DNA of 64,000 nt from Corynebacterium freiburgense (GCF_030408815.1 NZ_CP047355.1:1798001-1862000), one strand, 5' to 3'; positions 9,520 through 18,964 are shown, numbered from the stretch's first letter. Notes: a model not told the origin generated them from the letters alone. Made by a program: numbers and translations.

Positions 9520-10347
9520 GTGAAACGTCGCGTTTTTATTATGCTTGCCGCATCCATACTTTCCGCGTGCTCATTCGGCGCCAATATCACCGCCGACGAA
9601 GCGCTGAGTCGCGTCTATGAAACAACCGCAAAAGACGCACAACAAACCACACATCAAACAATCGCCGATGTACGCGCACGCCATCAAACCGAACTCGAAA
9701 CCGAAATCTATCGGCTCTGCGGCACGCTTGAAGACGGCTCCACCCCACCCAAATGCAAACTACCGGAGGTGGCCCAAGGTGATGACACTCGCGAATCCGC
9801 GGAGATACTTCACGACGCCGCCGCCACAATCGAAGCCGAAATACACAACGCTCCCAAAGAATCAATGATTATTTTGGCTCGCCAATACGCCGAACTTGCC
9901 ACCGTGGGACTGAAAAGCGAAGAACTGCCAAAAGAAACTCAAATACAAACCCCCCACGATATTGAACGCCTTCGCGCAGCAATCGACCATGAATACGGCA
10001 ACGCTTATGCTCTAGAAGTAGCTTCTGCAAAAGAAAACGGTGGGACTGAAGCACAACTCGACGAAGCCGCCGAAAAGCACCGCAAAACTGCTCAGCAGCT
10101 CAGCAAGTATTTAAGCGAAAAAGCCCCAGCACCGGCACCTGGCTATGTTATTGAAGATCCAGTAGATAACCCGAATGCATTCTCTGCAAAACTCGAACAG
10201 GAAAGCGTTTCATTTTGGCTTTCGGAAGCCGTTGCGGCAGAAACTCCGGAATGGCGAACCCTGTGTTTACGGGCTAGTGCACAGGCAGCACTACAGGCAT
10301 TAATTTTTGATCCCAATACCGAATATTTGCATACCACCACCTCATAG
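9520..10347 (+). CDS. secreted lipoprotein, alanine-rich (DUF4439-like position)
   Basis: The 275-residue protein starts [20 protein letters not shown], a short lipoprotein signal with lipobox LSAC, so the mature protein should be lipid-anchored from Cys-17. The rest is soluble, Ala/Glu-rich and mostly helical, with a terminal segment [21 protein letters not shown]. The gene lies divergently next to rimP, where actinobacteria often carry a ferritin-like DUF4439 protein; that assignment rests on position and helical content, not on a clear motif. The start is a GTG (9520-9522) with a -10-like TAGACT eight bases upstream and no ribosome site. Function unknown. Confidence 0.75.
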   Translation: MKRRVFIMLAASILSACSFGANITADEALSRVYETTAKDAQQTTHQTIADVRARHQTELETEIYRLCGTLEDGSTPPKCKLPEVAQGDDTRESAEILHDAAATIEAEIHNAPKESMIILARQYAELATVGLKSEELPKETQIQTPHDIERLRAAIDHEYGNAYALEVASAKENGGTEAQLDEAAEKHRKTAQQLSKYLSEKAPAPAPGYVIEDPVDNPNAFSAKLEQESVSFWLSEAVAAETPEWRTLCLRASAQAALQALIFDPNTEYLHTTTS

Positions 10348-10381
10348 CATTTAATCCTAAAGACCTCAAGTGATATAGCAT

Positions 10382-10446
10382 GCAGCCACCGCCCGGATTG
10401 CAATGGCGTTCATACCATTGGGTCGGCTGCAATCTCGAGCGGTGGC
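10382..10446. other. structured intergenic region with competing hairpins
   Basis: Between the convergent lipoprotein and nagB genes, GCAGCC (10382-10387) can pair with GGCTGC (10425-10430), enclosing CAATGG/CCATTG (10401-10406 and 10415-10420). Alternatively GCCACCGC (10385-10392) can pair with GCGGTGGC (10439-10446), eight perfect pairs. The two structures share bases and exclude each other. No T-run follows, so it is not a standard terminator, though it may end transcription from either side. Confidence 0.4.
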
Positions 10447-10510
10447 AAACCCCTGGGCGTCGATACGCAAAGACCTCGACGAACCTATAATCCTGAAACT
10501 TTTATGCTAC

Positions 10511-11290
10511 TTATGGTCGCTGCCAGGTCGGCTTGTGGTCATATGCATAGTGGTAATATTCCGCGAACTGTAATTTGCTTGCAGCTGCCTCATCAATCAA
10601 TACCGTGGCATGGGGATGCAATTGCAATACCGACGCCGGACAAAAGGCTGCCACTGGGCCTTCCACAGTTGCGGCAATAGCCTCTGCTTTCCCCTCACCG
10701 GTTGCCAATAACAGCAAATGCCGTGCTTCAGTAATTGTGCCAAGCCCCTGAGTCAATACGTGAATTGGCACATCTGCAGCAGACGGAAAGAACCGTGCAT
10801 TGTCTTTAATAGTCTGAGGGTGCAGTGTTTTCATACGTGTCCGCGAAACCAATGAAGAGCCCGGCTCATTAAAGCCAATATGACCATCAGTGCCAATACC
10901 CAATAATTGGATATCCACCCCACCGGCCTCAGCAATGGCCTTATCGTAGGCTTTTCCGGCCTCGGTTGGGTTTTCCGCAAGACCGTCCGGGCTAAGCACT
11001 ACGGAATCATCGATATCAATATGGTCGGTGAATTCATTACGGATCGTGCGATAGTAGCTTTGCTCGTGGTCGCGTGGTAATCCAATGTATTCATCAAGCA
11101 GGAATGCGCGGGCATGGGCAAAGCTCAACCCCTCCTCTTTATGCCGACGAATAAGTTCTTGGTACATTGCCAGCGGCGTTGATCCGGTCGCTAACCCAAG
11201 CACCACGTTTTCTTGTTTGATGTAATCTGCAAAAATATCTGCAGCAACCTGTGCCACAGCAGCGGCATCTTGTTTAATAATGACCTCCAT
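10511..11290 (-). CDS. nagB: glucosamine-6-phosphate deaminase
   Basis: NagB converts glucosamine-6-phosphate to fructose-6-phosphate and ammonia, the last step of amino sugar breakdown. The 259-residue protein shows the family sequence: [16 protein letters not shown], the substrate loop [16 protein letters not shown], and the active-site region [18 protein letters not shown] with the catalytic Asp and His. It is the last gene of the minus-strand nanA-nanK-nanE-nagA-nagB operon, starting 23 bases after nagA with a strong GGAG-type site. Length is normal. It joins the sialic acid route to glycolysis. Confidence 0.96.
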   Translation of the reverse strand: MEVIIKQDAAAVAQVAADIFADYIKQENVVLGLATGSTPLAMYQELIRRHKEEGLSFAHARAFLLDEYIGLPRDHEQSYYRTIRNEFTDHIDIDDSVVLSPDGLAENPTEAGKAYDKAIAEAGGVDIQLLGIGTDGHIGFNEPGSSLVSRTRMKTLHPQTIKDNARFFPSAADVPIHVLTQGLGTITEARHLLLLATGEGKAEAIAATVEGPVAAFCPASVLQLHPHATVLIDEAAASKLQFAEYYHYAYDHKPTWQRP

Positions 11291-11313
11291 AATGGAAGGT
11301 CTCCTTTCGGGTT

Positions 11314-12483
11314 TTACGTAATGGCTGGGTCGGCGGGTGTCTCAACCCCACAATGCAGGACTTTAACAGGCCGGAGATCGTTATTGGTGAAAATAACATC
11401 AGCGCGGTTACCAATTGCAAGAGCCCCACGATCTGAATAGTTCAATAGTTTTGCACCTGTGGTTGCGGCCATTACAACAGCTTCCTCGATACTCCGTCCA
11501 CGTTGCACATGCCGACGCACTTGATCGCTAAGCCTCGAAGTTCCGCCAGCAATAGCTCCAACGGTCCCATCGGACGTAGTCAACCGAGCAATTCCCTGCG
11601 ACACCGTAACCGCCAAATCACCTAATACATATGCACCATCTGACATACCGGCGGCGGCCATACTGTCTGTAACAAATACCGCTTGTTCACAGCCGACTGT
11701 ATCCCAAATCAAATCAACGGTGCGGTCATGTAAATGGACACCATCAGCCACTAGCTCGACAATCATTCGGCGGGTCGCTGCAGCATCGATCATTGCAGCA
11801 GCGGCTCCAGGCGCCCGATGGTGAATCTGCGGCATAGCATTAAATAGGTGCGTTGCTGTTGCCGTAACCCCCATGCGTTCAGCGTGAGCCAAAACACGTA
11901 TGGTGGTATCAAAATCAGCGTCAGTGTGCCCTAAAGAAGCAACAATTCCGTGTTCTGCACACACATCGATAAGTTCCAGGGCATGATCTGTTTCCGGGGC
12001 AAATGTTACGGTTTTGAGCCAGCCACGTCCAGCACGCGCAACCCGGGCAAGCAACATTGGGTCACCTGGAATAATCGCCGCTGGGTCCTGTGCACCACAA
12101 CGAAGAGTATTTACAAACGGGCCCTCCATATGGACCCCATCAATTTCGCCTTGATCAGCCAAATCCGCCAGTAGTGCGGTTTGGTTTGCCAAGTGGTCGC
12201 CAGAAGCAGACACCAATGAAGCCAACAGTGTTGTGGATCCATGCGCCCTATGATGGCGGGCTGCTTTGCGGCAACCTTCAAGATCAGAGGTAGGAAATCC
12301 CTCCCCAGCACCGCCATGATTATGCACATCGACAAAACCAGGGAGAATCCATGCCGAAGTTGTTTCCAATGCATCGGTTGGTTGGGCGGGCCGGAGCTCG
12401 GTAATGCGGTCAGCCTCAATGGAGATAATCCCATCTTCTAGGATTCCTTGAGGGGTGACAATCTGACCACGGTAGGTGGTCAT
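11314..12483 (-). CDS. nagA: N-acetylglucosamine-6-phosphate deacetylase
   Basis: NagA removes the acetyl group from GlcNAc-6-phosphate, giving glucosamine-6-phosphate for NagB. The 389-residue amidohydrolase has the metal-binding start [13 protein letters not shown], the catalytic-site Glu in [17 protein letters not shown], the THLFNAMP motif with the conserved His, and the late Asp in [11 protein letters not shown]. Its ATG overlaps the nanE stop (ATGA, 12480-12483), so the two are translationally coupled. The order nanE-nagA-nagB matches the chemistry: ManNAc-6-P to GlcNAc-6-P, then GlcN-6-P, then Fru-6-P. Confidence 0.96.
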   Translation of the reverse strand: MTTYRGQIVTPQGILEDGIISIEADRITELRPAQPTDALETTSAWILPGFVDVHNHGGAGEGFPTSDLEGCRKAARHHRAHGSTTLLASLVSASGDHLANQTALLADLADQGEIDGVHMEGPFVNTLRCGAQDPAAIIPGDPMLLARVARAGRGWLKTVTFAPETDHALELIDVCAEHGIVASLGHTDADFDTTIRVLAHAERMGVTATATHLFNAMPQIHHRAPGAAAAMIDAAATRRMIVELVADGVHLHDRTVDLIWDTVGCEQAVFVTDSMAAAGMSDGAYVLGDLAVTVSQGIARLTTSDGTVGAIAGGTSRLSDQVRRHVQRGRSIEEAVVMAATTGAKLLNYSDRGALAIGNRADVIFTNNDLRPVKVLHCGVETPADPAIT

Positions 12484-13181
12484 TTTCCGGCCTCTTCAAC
12501 TTTGCGCGCGAACTGGGCGGTCACAAAAGACACATCGGTAATTGCGGTGCCAATGATTACGGCATCCGCCCCACGTGCAAGACCTTCCGCAGCGAGTTCC
12601 GGGGTATGGTAACGCCCTTCCGCAGTAAGGAAAACATCTGGACCAAGAGCCTTTCGAATTTCGGACACTAGTTCCAAATCCGGTCCAGGTGTTTTTTCTC
12701 GATGCTCGGTATAGCCAGCCAGAGTGGTGGAAATAATATCGGCACCATCACGATGTGCTGCAATTGCCTCCTCCACGGTGGCAATATCCGCCATAATCAA
12801 TGCACCTTCACCGTGCACTGCCTCGACTTTTTCCGCAAAGGTCGAGCCATCTGCGCAGGGCCTAAAAGTAGCATCCACAGCTACAACGGCTGCACCGGCT
12901 TGTGCAACCTTCCGTGCCGAGGCGACTGTCGGCGTAATATACACACCGGTTGAACCTTCTTTTGTTAGGCCAATCACCGGTACGGATACTTTCTCTACTA
13001 CAGCGCGAATATCTTCTAAGCCGCCATAACCGCCACAACGAATCGCTGTAGCACCCCCAGCAACAGCGGCAGCCGCAAGATGAGCAATGGTTGTGGTGTC
13101 GCGTAGTGGGTGACCGTCAGGAGCTTGTGCCGACACAATCAATGTGCCTGTTACTTGTTCCCGAAATGAATTAAGATCCAT
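12480..13181 (-). CDS. nanE: N-acetylmannosamine-6-phosphate 2-epimerase
   Basis: NanE epimerises ManNAc-6-phosphate to GlcNAc-6-phosphate. The 233-residue TIM-barrel protein shows family features: VPVIGLTKEG near the substrate lysine, DATFRPCADG, MADIATVEEAIAAHRDGADI with STTLAGYTEH, and TAEGRYHTPE followed by GADAVIIGTAITD at the phosphate site. It overlaps nanK by 11 bases upstream and nagA by four bases downstream, which points to a single transcript. Length is typical. Confidence 0.95.
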   Translation of the reverse strand: MDLNSFREQVTGTLIVSAQAPDGHPLRDTTTIAHLAAAAVAGGATAIRCGGYGGLEDIRAVVEKVSVPVIGLTKEGSTGVYITPTVASARKVAQAGAAVVAVDATFRPCADGSTFAEKVEAVHGEGALIMADIATVEEAIAAHRDGADIISTTLAGYTEHREKTPGPDLELVSEIRKALGPDVFLTAEGRYHTPELAAEGLARGADAVIIGTAITDVSFVTAQFARKVEEAGK

Positions 13182-14106
13182 GGTCTTCCTTTAAATTTTT
13201 CATTGCAAAATATGCTGCACCAACCAGTGGGGCATTAGTGCCGAGCTCTGCCGGATTTACCGGAATTTCGGCTAAAGCTGGTAAAAGATTCTGGCGAAGG
13301 GCCTGAGTAAGCGGATTGGTGATTTCTGGGCCAATGGTCCCAACACCGCCGCCAATTACAACCGCCTCCACATCGAGCGCATTAATAAAGCCTGCCAGCC
13401 CCTGCCCCACACATGCCATGCCCTGGCTAATAACCTGACGCGCAAGCACATCGCCTGTATGATACCGCTTCATAATTTCCCGCAGATCAATATTCGCATC
13501 CGCATCCCGGCTTTGTTGTTGATACGTACGTGCCAGTGAAGGTCCGGCGCCAATGTTTTCGATCGTATCGCAGCCACCAGCTGGCGTCGGGGCATAAATA
13601 TAAGCCACTTCCCCACGGCTATTATGCGGCGAAGGACGCAATACACCATCCGAAATAATGGCACCACCAATGCCTGTACCAATCGAAATAAATAAGACTT
13701 CCTGATACTTTCGACCCGCCCCATACACTGCCTCACCCAAGCCCATAATTCGCACATCATTATGCATAGCAACCGGTAAGCCAGTTTCTTGAGCGACCGC
13801 CTCTGCAACGGCCACCCCAGCCCAATGCGGCATAGTTGGCCCAGCCGAAACAATAGTTCCGGTGTTTGGATTAACGACGCCCGGAGCGCCAATGCCTATT
13901 GCAACCGCTTGATACCCTTTGGTGGTTGCGGCCGCAATCGTTTCGGCAACCGCCGCGAGCACCTCCGCTAATACAACATTGCCGCCCTCCTGGGCACGAG
14001 TAGGGCGAGACTCACGTCCTAGAACCTCGGTCGGATAAGTAGGATCAATAAACCCAGTTGCGATCTTTGTGCCGCCGATATCAACAGCGATAACGCAGGT
14101 GCTCAT
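13171..14106 (-). CDS. nanK: N-acetylmannosamine kinase (ROK family)
   Basis: NanK phosphorylates ManNAc to ManNAc-6-phosphate. The 311-residue ROK protein has the ATP site VIAVDIGGTKIATGF, the catalytic-Asp region AMHNDVRIMGLGEA, ISIGTGIGGAI, and the adenosine motif VVIGGGVG. The usual ROK zinc site is degenerate: the GE-x-GH segment reads GEVAYIY, so the His is missing, and the C-x-C-G-x-x-G-C region is reduced to a single Cys in GGCDTIENIGAGPSL. Some NanK proteins are reported to work without zinc, so it may still be active. Placement between nanA and nanE supports the ManNAc kinase call over a glucokinase or repressor. It lacks a DNA-binding N-terminus. Confidence 0.9.
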   Translation of the reverse strand: MSTCVIAVDIGGTKIATGFIDPTYPTEVLGRESRPTRAQEGGNVVLAEVLAAVAETIAAATTKGYQAVAIGIGAPGVVNPNTGTIVSAGPTMPHWAGVAVAEAVAQETGLPVAMHNDVRIMGLGEAVYGAGRKYQEVLFISIGTGIGGAIISDGVLRPSPHNSRGEVAYIYAPTPAGGCDTIENIGAGPSLARTYQQQSRDADANIDLREIMKRYHTGDVLARQVISQGMACVGQGLAGFINALDVEAVVIGGGVGTIGPEITNPLTQALRQNLLPALAEIPVNPAELGTNAPLVGAAYFAMKNLKEDHGS

Positions 14107-14112
14107 TGCCGG

Positions 14113-15051
14113 TTAAGCCTTCAATCCTGAAGCGTCAACGATCTCGTAAATCTTTGCGAGTTCTTCTTCAGTAAATGGTAGTGCGGGAGGCATCATTTGA
14201 CGTGTACTAAATACGCCCAAATGCTCGAGTGCAGCCTTAAAACTACCCACACCAGAAGAATTACCACCAATACGGGCCGAATCACCTTGGAATACGATGT
14301 CAAACAATTCAATCAGACGCTCTTGCTCAGCCCGCGCAGTATCCCAATCGCCCGCTACTGCAGCCTTATGCAAACGCACATAGCCTGCAGGATCAACATT
14401 ACCTAGACCAGGCACAACCCCATCAGCGCCAAAGAAGTAATTCAAATCCACAGTTGTTTCCGAACCTGTAAGCACCTTAAAGTCCTGCAATCCACGAGCA
14501 TTTCGCTTACGGATCAAGTTTCGGGTTGCACCATCGGCACCGGAGGAATCTTTCATACCGGATAAAACGCCCTCTTCAGCAAGAGTAAGCATTAATTCAT
14601 CACTCAGAGTGACGTGAACACATACCGGAATTTGATAGGCATACAATGGCAGCTCTGGTGCCATTGTATGAATCCGGCGGAAATGATCCTTAATTTCATT
14701 TGGATGCGTACGAGTATAAAACGGTGCCGTAGCAACTATGCCTTGTACACCAATTTCAAGTGCATCAGCAACATGCTCCGCAACCCGTGGAGTTGTTGTA
14801 TCAATAACACCAGCGATTACCGGCACACGACCAGCAGTAGTTTCAACAACAGTTTGCAGAAATTCGCGGCGAAGCTCACGGGTAAGAAATACCACTTCCG
14901 AAGAAGACCCCAGAGCGAAAAGCCCATCGACCCCATTTTCAATGAGCCGCTCAATATGGCGACGTAAAGAAGCGTGATCGATTGTGCAGTCGTCATTCAG
15001 TGGACAGACGACAGGAGGGATGACACCGGCAAAAGCCGGAACGGCAGACAT
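14113..15051 (-). CDS. nanA: N-acetylneuraminate lyase (DapA/NanA family)
   Basis: NanA cleaves N-acetylneuraminate to ManNAc and pyruvate. The 312-residue class I aldolase has LFALGSSSEVVFLTREL, the pyruvate-binding region near the N-terminus, the conserved tyrosine in YAYQIPV and the Schiff-base lysine in SGMKDSSG. Dihydrodipicolinate synthase has the same fold; the nan/nag operon decides in favour of sialate lyase. It is the first catabolic gene of the operon, 170 bases after the nanR stop, so a separate promoter may lie in 15052-15221. The start ATG (15051) follows an AAAGGG site. Confidence 0.92.
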   Translation of the reverse strand: MSAVPAFAGVIPPVVCPLNDDCTIDHASLRRHIERLIENGVDGLFALGSSSEVVFLTRELRREFLQTVVETTAGRVPVIAGVIDTTTPRVAEHVADALEIGVQGIVATAPFYTRTHPNEIKDHFRRIHTMAPELPLYAYQIPVCVHVTLSDELMLTLAEEGVLSGMKDSSGADGATRNLIRKRNARGLQDFKVLTGSETTVDLNYFFGADGVVPGLGNVDPAGYVRLHKAAVAGDWDTARAEQERLIELFDIVFQGDSARIGGNSSGVGSFKAALEHLGVFSTRQMMPPALPFTEEELAKIYEIVDASGLKA

Positions 15052-15221
15052 TGAAGGATTGCCCTTTCACGAAAAGGAAAATGAAAAACGAAAACTCAAA
15101 AGGAGTCCCCAAAGCGTTGAGACAACTCCACGCACTTATGGAGGTGCATGCAACTGGACTGTGCCTGCCATTGCCTTCTTCCTCATCAAAATAAAACGTT
15201 CGAACCTCTTACAGTTCTCGG

Positions 15222-15950
15222 CTACGAACCAGCTGCTTGCGAACGTTGGTTGTGGTTATGGAGTGAAATAGTGTGACGAACCGGCCCGTAATGGGATTGC
15301 ACAGCCTTTTGGAAGGACACTGAATCCTTTTGTGCAAGCGCTTCAACCATGTCTTTATGCGAAGCAATAGTTCGCTCTAGATCTTCGGCTATTGGTAGAT
15401 CGAGCAATGGAATTACCTCCGCGTGGATCTGCCATAGTGCATCAGACAGCTCCCGAATAAGTTTGTTTTTCGTTCTAGCCAGCAATACGGCATGAAATTG
15501 CTGATCTGCTTCACCAAACGATTCGCCCTTCCGAACGCTTTCTTCCATGTTCGAAACAATGCTCCGCAATTCTGCAACTGACTCATCGTCATGGACGGAT
15601 ACCAGCTCGTCTGCCAGCGATTGTTCAAGGGCTTCTCGGGTATCTACAACTTGAAGTAGATGATCGAAAGACTGGTCCACGTCGAGGGTGACCCTAAGGA
15701 CCATCCCCCGAACTAGGGGTGCCAATGACATCTTTGAAATGTACGTTCCTTGACCTTGGCACACCTGAACAATATCCAGCGAAACGAGAGTTCGCATCGC
15801 TTCCCGCAAGGAAGAGCGGGAGCATCCCAGTTCTTCGCACAGTTCTTTTTCTGAAGGCAGTAAATCGCCAACATGCAGGTTGTGGCGACGAATATAGTCT
15901 TCAATACCCTCTACTGCCGATTGTGCAGTATTCCGAGCTCGAGATACCAC
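15222..15950 (-). CDS. nanR: GntR-family (FadR/FCD) regulator of the nan/sat genes
   Basis: The 242-residue protein has a GntR winged helix-turn-helix (DLLPSEKELCEELGCSRSSL, then REAMRTL) and a C-terminal FCD ligand domain with histidines typical of its metal/ligand pocket (FHAVLLA, SHKDMV, SHYGPVRH). It is transcribed toward nanA and divergently from satA. In C. glutamicum a GntR-type repressor called NanR controls the equivalent genes, so repression relieved by a sialic acid breakdown intermediate is the likely role (inference). The GTG start at 15950 has AGGAG nine bases upstream; an upstream ATG is out of frame. Confidence 0.85.
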   Translation of the reverse strand: MVSRARNTAQSAVEGIEDYIRRHNLHVGDLLPSEKELCEELGCSRSSLREAMRTLVSLDIVQVCQGQGTYISKMSLAPLVRGMVLRVTLDVDQSFDHLLQVVDTREALEQSLADELVSVHDDESVAELRSIVSNMEESVRKGESFGEADQQFHAVLLARTKNKLIRELSDALWQIHAEVIPLLDLPIAEDLERTIASHKDMVEALAQKDSVSFQKAVQSHYGPVRHTISLHNHNQRSQAAGS

Positions 15951-16057
15951 GTGCCATTCTCCTCACTGATCCGGTGGACCGTCATGCTTGGTTTCATCCT
16001 GCAATGATTGTCCGCTGGAAGGTCATTTTGCAAAAATTCCTACCTGGATTGTAGATC

Positions 16058-16075
16058 ACATCAGACGTCTGATGT
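16058..16075. promoter_or_regulatory. perfect 18-bp palindrome, candidate NanR operator
   Basis: ACATCAGACGTCTGATGT is a perfect inverted repeat in the 320-base region between nanR and satA, 108 bases upstream of the nanR GTG and about 195 bases upstream of satA. FCD-type GntR proteins bind short palindromes of this kind. Binding by NanR is inferred from position and symmetry. Confidence 0.6.
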
Positions 16076-16140
16076 ACATTCTAATCACAGACTGTTTTAA
16101 GTGAGGCGAATCCAACAGGTTTCGCCCCACCTAGAACACT

Positions 16141-16158
16141 GTGACACAAGCTTGTCAC
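16141..16158. promoter_or_regulatory. second inverted repeat upstream of satA
   Basis: GTGACACAAGCTTGTCAC has 6-bp arms (GTGACA/TGTCAC) around a central segment that includes the perfect palindrome ACAAGCTTGT. It lies about 110 bases before the satA start. The arm spacing does not match the GlxR (cAMP receptor) consensus, so the binding protein is unknown. Confidence 0.35.
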
Positions 16159-16270
16159 CATTGGGGACATGTCGAACAAGGAGCCGCCTAATATGAACTG
16201 TTGTACGAGCTGACATATCCAGCGGATCCATTTGAACCCAACTTTTACTCCCACAAGGGAAAGGACCACG

Positions 16271-17881
16271 ATGAGCAAGACCTTCACCCGTCGAAGCTTT
16301 CTCCGCATCACTGGAGCTCTCGGCGCCGCCGCCGGTCTTACCGCAACCATCAGCGCCTGTGCACCTAGCGACTCCGGTCAAAGTACTGGAAGCAGTAGCG
16401 GCGCCCCTGCAGGTTCATTAAATAAAGATGGCACCATTGACGCAGCCATCTCCTATGAACTCGGCACCAATGGTTATGACCCCATGACCACCACCTCCGC
16501 CCTCACTATTGCAGCAAACTGGCACACGCTCGAAGGTTTGACTGAGCTGGATCCAGCAACCGGTGAAACCTACGCTGCACTGGCTAAGGAGCTTCCAAAA
16601 GGCGACAGCACTTCAGTAGATATCAAGCTTCGTGAAGGCGCTAAATTCCACAATGGCGATCCTGTTACCGCCGACGATGTTGTGTACTCCTTCGAGCGAG
16701 TACTCGATAAGGCTAATAAGTCCCTATACGCTTCTTTTATCCCCTTCATTAAGAGCGTGGCAAAGAAGGATGACTCAACGGTAACCATTACCACTGAGTA
16801 TGCAACGGGTGTGCTCGCTGACCGCCTCTCCGTAGTCAAGATTGTCCCCAAGAAGGTTGTCGAAGCCGATGCAAAGGAATTCGACGCCAACCCAGTTGGT
16901 TCCGGTCCATACAAAATGACCGATAACGGTGCAAATAAAACCGTAAAGTTTGAGCGGTTCGAAGACTATAACGGTCCGCGCCCCGCTTTGGCCGCCAAGA
17001 TGAACTGGCAAATTATTCCGGACGCCTCTACTCGTATCAACTCGCTGCAGTCCAAGACTGCTCAAGCTATCGATTCGGTTCCATACCTCAATATCGATCA
17101 GCTCAAGGCCTCCAATAGCGTGGAATCGGAGCAGGGCTTCGGTTTATTGTTCGCTATGTTCAACAACGACTCCTCCAATCCATTCGCCGAGGTGAAGAAC
17201 CGTCAGGCATTCCTGTATGCCATCGATATGGATCGCGTGCTCGAAACTGGTATGAAGGGCCAAGCTTCCGCAGCCACCTCCTTCCTGCAGGAAAGCCACC
17301 CGAACTACAACAAAGCCAGCACCGTGTACAGCCATGACGCTGACAAGGCCAAGAAACTGTTTGAAGAAACTGGCTTGAAGAAACTGCGCATGTTGTGCAC
17401 CGACCACGACTGGGTTCGTGCCTGCACCCCGTTGATCCAAGAATCGCTGACCGACATTGGTATCGAAGTGGACTTTACCGAACGTAAGTCTGCCGATGTC
17501 TACAACACCATCGACGGCAAACCAGAAGCATATGACGTAGTTATTGCACCTGGTGATCCTTCGGTATTCGGTAAGGACCCTGACCTTCTTATGCGTTGGT
17601 GGTATTCCGGCGACACCTGGACCGACACTCGTATGCACTGGAAAGGCACCGAGTCCTACACCAAGGTTCAAAACTTGCTTGATAAGGGCCTTCAAGCTAC
17701 CGATGAATCCGAAGCTCAGAAGATTTGGGATGAGCTGTTCGACCTCATTTCTGAGACCGTACCGCTGTACCCTCTCTTCCACCGCAAGACACCAACCGCT
17801 TGGGATTCTTCGACCCTGGTTGACTTCAAGCCGATTAGCGTTACCGGCTTAAGCTTCCAAAACGTCGGATCCACTAAGTAA
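16271..17881 (+). CDS. satA: sialic acid ABC transporter, solute-binding lipoprotein
   Basis: The 536-residue protein belongs to the DppA/OppA-type binding proteins (SBP family 5). It starts MSKTFTRRSFLRITGALGAA and has a twin-arginine signal (RRSFLRI) plus a lipobox (ISAC), so it is probably exported folded by Tat and then lipidated. The family signature KLREGAKFHNGDPVTADDVVYS is present (split here to KLREGAKFHNGDPV and TADDVVYS). The start at 16271 has AAGGA upstream; an in-frame ATG 13 codons earlier has none. Next to nan genes and followed by a permease, a fused permease-ATPase and an ATPase, it matches the C. glutamicum SatABCD layout, so sialic acid is the likely ligand; a peptide ligand is the alternative. 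Confidence 0.85.
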   Translation: MSKTFTRRSFLRITGALGAAAGLTATISACAPSDSGQSTGSSSGAPAGSLNKDGTIDAAISYELGTNGYDPMTTTSALTIAANWHTLEGLTELDPATGETYAALAKELPKGDSTSVDIKLREGAKFHNGDPVTADDVVYSFERVLDKANKSLYASFIPFIKSVAKKDDSTVTITTEYATGVLADRLSVVKIVPKKVVEADAKEFDANPVGSGPYKMTDNGANKTVKFERFEDYNGPRPALAAKMNWQIIPDASTRINSLQSKTAQAIDSVPYLNIDQLKASNSVESEQGFGLLFAMFNNDSSNPFAEVKNRQAFLYAIDMDRVLETGMKGQASAATSFLQESHPNYNKASTVYSHDADKAKKLFEETGLKKLRMLCTDHDWVRACTPLIQESLTDIGIEVDFTERKSADVYNTIDGKPEAYDVVIAPGDPSVFGKDPDLLMRWWYSGDTWTDTRMHWKGTESYTKVQNLLDKGLQATDESEAQKIWDELFDLISETVPLYPLFHRKTPTAWDSSTLVDFKPISVTGLSFQNVGSTK

Positions 17882-17888
17882 TCCGCAC

Positions 17889-17967
17889 AGCGGTTCGCAC
17901 CGCTAACACGACCCCGGCGCGACCGTTTAAGTCTTTTCCATAAGTCTTTAACAGTCCGCCGGGTTTT
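17889..17967 (+). terminator. terminator-like hairpins between satA and satB
   Basis: A short hairpin AGCGGTTCGCACCGCT (17889-17904) is followed by a 7-bp stem CCCGGCG/CGCCGGG (17913-17919 and 17957-17963) and TTTT. It lies inside the operon and probably stops part of the transcription, giving more binding protein than membrane subunits, and protects the satA mRNA 3' end. Confidence 0.65.
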
Positions 17968-17998
17968 ATCTTTTCATCCTTCTCAGAGAAATGTCGTT

Positions 17999-18964
17999 AT
18001 GTCTAATCTTCTTCGGCTTATTGGTAGGCGGCTTGTAGCCCTGCCAATCATGATTCTGGGTGTGACATTCCTTGTGTTTTTTGTTATGTCGTTTAGCCCA
18101 GCTGATCCGGCACGCTTAGCACTTGGTGAGTCAGCGTCCCTAGAAGCTCTGGAGGACTACCGTGAAAAAAATGGCCTTAATGATCCAATGCTGGTTCGTT
18201 ACGGCAACTTTCTTCTAGGCATGCTCCAAGGTGACCTCGGCACTGCAGCTGGTAATACCCCGGTTACTGACTTTGTTAAAAATGCATTCCCAATCACCCT
18301 GCAATTAACGTTTATTGGCCTACTTATCGCTGTGACATTTGCATTAGTGTTGGGCGTAATCGCCGCACTTTACCGCGATCGTTGGCCAGACCAAATTATT
18401 CGCGTGTTCTCCATTGCGGCATTGGCTACACCATCATTCTGGTTGGCTATTTTGTTAATTCAATGGCTGGGCACAATTCCAGGAGGTTGGGGAATCTTCC
18501 CAGCACTTATTCCAAGCTGGGTTCCATTCAGTGAAAACCCAGGGGTGTACACGAACAATATCTTCCTACCTGCATTAGCACTCGGTGTTCCTGTCGCTGG
18601 TTCTCTTGCCCGTGTAGTTCGCACTTCAATGGTCGAAGAATTAGACAAGGATTATGTTCGAACTGCCATTGGGGCCGGAATTCCTAAATCCGAAGTAATT
18701 TCACGCAATGTTTTGCGCAACGCGCTTATTACTCCGATTACTGTATTGGGTTTGCGCGTCGGCTATCTCATGGGCGGCGCCGTAATTATTGAAATTATCT
18801 TCAATATCCAAGGTATGGGCCAGTTAATTCTCGATGGTGTTACCCGAAACGATGTATTCCTAGTGCAGGGCGTGACCCTCACAGTGGCTGTCGCTTTTAT
18901 CGTCGTTAATATCGCCGTGGACATGCTCTATGTCCTGGTGAATCCAAGGATCAGGAGCATCTGA
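17999..18964 (+). CDS. satB: sialic acid ABC transporter, permease (DppB-type)
   Basis: The 321-residue integral membrane protein begins with a long N-terminal membrane segment (LVALPIMILGVTFLVFFVM) followed by the periplasmic SPADPARLALGESAS loop, as in DppB/OppB permeases. The cytoplasmic EAA loop GAGIPKSEVISRNVLRNALI contacts the ATPase. Its stop overlaps the satC start by one base (18964). The SatA partner is immediately upstream beyond an attenuating hairpin. Substrate assignment follows from the nan context. Confidence 0.87.
   Translation: MSNLLRLIGRRLVALPIMILGVTFLVFFVMSFSPADPARLALGESASLEALEDYREKNGLNDPMLVRYGNFLLGMLQGDLGTAAGNTPVTDFVKNAFPITLQLTFIGLLIAVTFALVLGVIAALYRDRWPDQIIRVFSIAALATPSFWLAILLIQWLGTIPGGWGIFPALIPSWVPFSENPGVYTNNIFLPALALGVPVAGSLARVVRTSMVEELDKDYVRTAIGAGIPKSEVISRNVLRNALITPITVLGLRVGYLMGGAVIIEIIFNIQGMGQLILDGVTRNDVFLVQGVTLTVAVAFIVVNIAVDMLYVLVNPRIRSI

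Noticed and set aside
16141..16158. Possible GlxR (cAMP receptor) site
   Set aside because: Arms resemble TGTGA/TCAC(A) but the central spacing is too long for the consensus, so I only call it an inverted repeat.
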